Positions 5,693-6,352 of a stretch of 6,352 nt of DNA are shown here, piece by piece. Below the pieces are notes generated by a model. The model had not been told where the DNA came from and searched no databases. It was given only the letters and a program-made list of their open reading frames with translations. This DNA is from Acidobacteriota bacterium (GTDB lineage Bacteria > Acidobacteriota > Terriglobia > UBA7540). The stretch lies in the NCBI GenBank assembly GCA_021789565.1, contig JAJYJL010000513.1, forward strand, positions 1 through 6,352, written 5' to 3'. The position numbers and the translations under genes are program-made. The first letter of the stretch is position 1. Every line of letters begins with the position of its first letter.

Positions 5693-6244
5693 TTACTTCC
5701 CAGCAGGAACGCGCGGCTCCGTACATGGAGGCCTAGATTTCAGGGCAGTCAAAAGGTCGTCCTTGGGGGACAGGTAATAAAAATTCACAAAGAACCAGTG
5801 GCCCTCTTTCTGCCTAAAGGCTGCGATGAGACCCGGCTCCTTACTCCGAATGCCGTGGTCTATGCTGTAAATCTCGGCTCGATAATCCTCCCCTGCACGG
5901 GTGATTCTTCCAACTGCATAGGCTTGCGCCGGGTCTTGGCTGTAAAGGAAAGGATCGAAGTCGAGACCCACAAGCTCTTTGCATTTGGCTTGAGCAACAG
6001 CATCTTCCCGCAGCAGTTTGGTCAACTCAGGGCTGAAAGACGGAGAAGCCAGCCTAACGGCGGCGTCCCAGCTCCGGTTTACCTGATCGTTCAGAGCAAG
6101 AGGCACATACCACTTATAAAACTGTTCAACAAATTCGCGGGAGGAACTGCCGACATAAAGAAAGCCTTGCGCCTGAGAAGTCAGCGGGCACAAGAGCAAT
6201 ACAAGCAGGCAACAGAACCAGACTCGACGGGTTTCCAATTTCAT
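5693..6244 (-). CDS. Secreted DUF3828-like protein, possible periplasmic immunity protein
   Basis: The 183-residue product has a clear Sec signal peptide: KLETRR, then a hydrophobic stretch of about residues 8-19, and a probable signal peptidase I site after SQA (A25). The mature part resembles the DUF3828 family as I remember it. It has an N-terminal helix FVEQFYKWYVPLAL (38-51), a middle SPSFSPELTKLLRED (67-81), the acidic motif GLDFDPFLYSQDP (93-105), and a C-terminal beta segment with GHWFFVNFYY (148-157). The start is supported by AAGGAG eight bases upstream. It is the first gene in a same-strand RHS array, which fits an exported immunity protein for an RHS toxin encoded beyond position 6352. 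That role is inference from position. Residue 19 is a Cys, but the preceding LLL does not make a lipobox. Family assignment is moderately uncertain. Confidence 0.72.
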   Translation of the reverse strand: MKLETRRVWFCCLLVLLLCPLTSQAQGFLYVGSSSREFVEQFYKWYVPLALNDQVNRSWDAAVRLASPSFSPELTKLLREDAVAQAKCKELVGLDFDPFLYSQDPAQAYAVGRITRAGEDYRAEIYSIDHGIRSKEPGLIAAFRQKEGHWFFVNFYYLSPKDDLLTALKSRPPCTEPRVPAGK

Positions 6245-6352
6245 CCAACTTTCTCCTTTCGAGCACTGCGGCTTGGCACGGGTCGAGCGTGTCCTATTGT
6301 TGTGGCGGGTGGCGCAGATTCGCGCTTTGTCGAGTCTGCGATCCCGCGAAGC
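6245..6352 (-). other. Unassigned leader; possible tail of an upstream gene
   Basis: Two minus-strand frames enter from the window edge and stay open for a while. One ends in a TGA (6243-6241) that overlaps the ATG of the secreted protein as ATGA; the other ends in a TAG at 6295-6293. Either could be the last residues of a preceding gene, such as another RHS tip. Neither has recognisable RHS motifs in the 108 bases visible, so no gene is called. Confidence 0.3.
6253..6258 (-). promoter_or_regulatory. Shine-Dalgarno AAGGAG for the secreted protein
   Basis: On the minus strand AAGGAG lies eight bases before the ATG at 6244. It fixes the start and shows that the gene can be translated independently. 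Confidence 0.7.

Noticed and set aside
6183..6200. Lipoprotein signal in the secreted protein (Cys at residue 19)
   Set aside because: The residues before Cys19 are Leu, not a small residue as in a lipobox; a signal peptidase I site after SQA fits better.

Overview
The window is a one-strand (minus) stretch of an RHS/YD-repeat polymorphic-toxin locus. Read from 6352 down to 1, it holds three RHS core fragments, each cut off at its 5' end, alternating with small genes of the kind that act as immunity proteins. The G+C-rich composition, the YD-repeat style, the poly-glycine linkers before the toxin tips and the lack of any secretion-system gene suggest a soil bacterium, most like the Acidobacteriota. 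That assignment is an inference, because no phylogenetic marker gene is present.

Layout, in order of transcription: (1) 6244-5693, a small secreted protein with a clear signal peptide, resembling DUF3828; it may be the immunity protein of an RHS toxin lying beyond the window. (2) RHS fragment A, 5515-3692, with readable RHS frame back to 5602. It has a canonical DPxGL boundary and a Cys-rich, Gly-rich tip ending in a glycine-rich, probably beta-structured domain. (3) 3672-3316, a two-TM membrane protein, the likely immunity partner of tip A. (4) 3083-2754, a compact GIY-YIG-like protein preceded by a perfect palindrome. (5) RHS fragment B, 2564-1314, with readable RHS frame back to 2633. It has the same DPxGL boundary and linker but a different tip, with HWHW and CxxC/CxC motifs. 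(6) 1296-802, an acidic cytosolic protein, the likely immunity partner of tip B. (7) RHS fragment C, 848 to the window edge, whose tip lies outside the window. Its 5' end overlaps the end of gene 6.

The four non-RHS genes all have a strong Shine-Dalgarno at correct spacing. The first possible starts of all three RHS fragments lack one, and the RHS homology runs upstream of those starts into an in-frame stop. The simplest reading is an array of orphan RHS tip cassettes: silent (or nearly silent) rhs 3' ends kept as donors for tip exchange, with their immunity genes still expressible. Fragments A and B share 68 of 77 bases, including 35 identical in a row, immediately core-side of the variable tips, which is where homologous tip-swapping would occur.

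There is no convincing RNA gene, insertion sequence, CRISPR array or terminator. The gene-free gaps are short (6352-6245, 5692-5606, 3315-3084, 2753-2637). No stretch above 300 bases lacks a gene.
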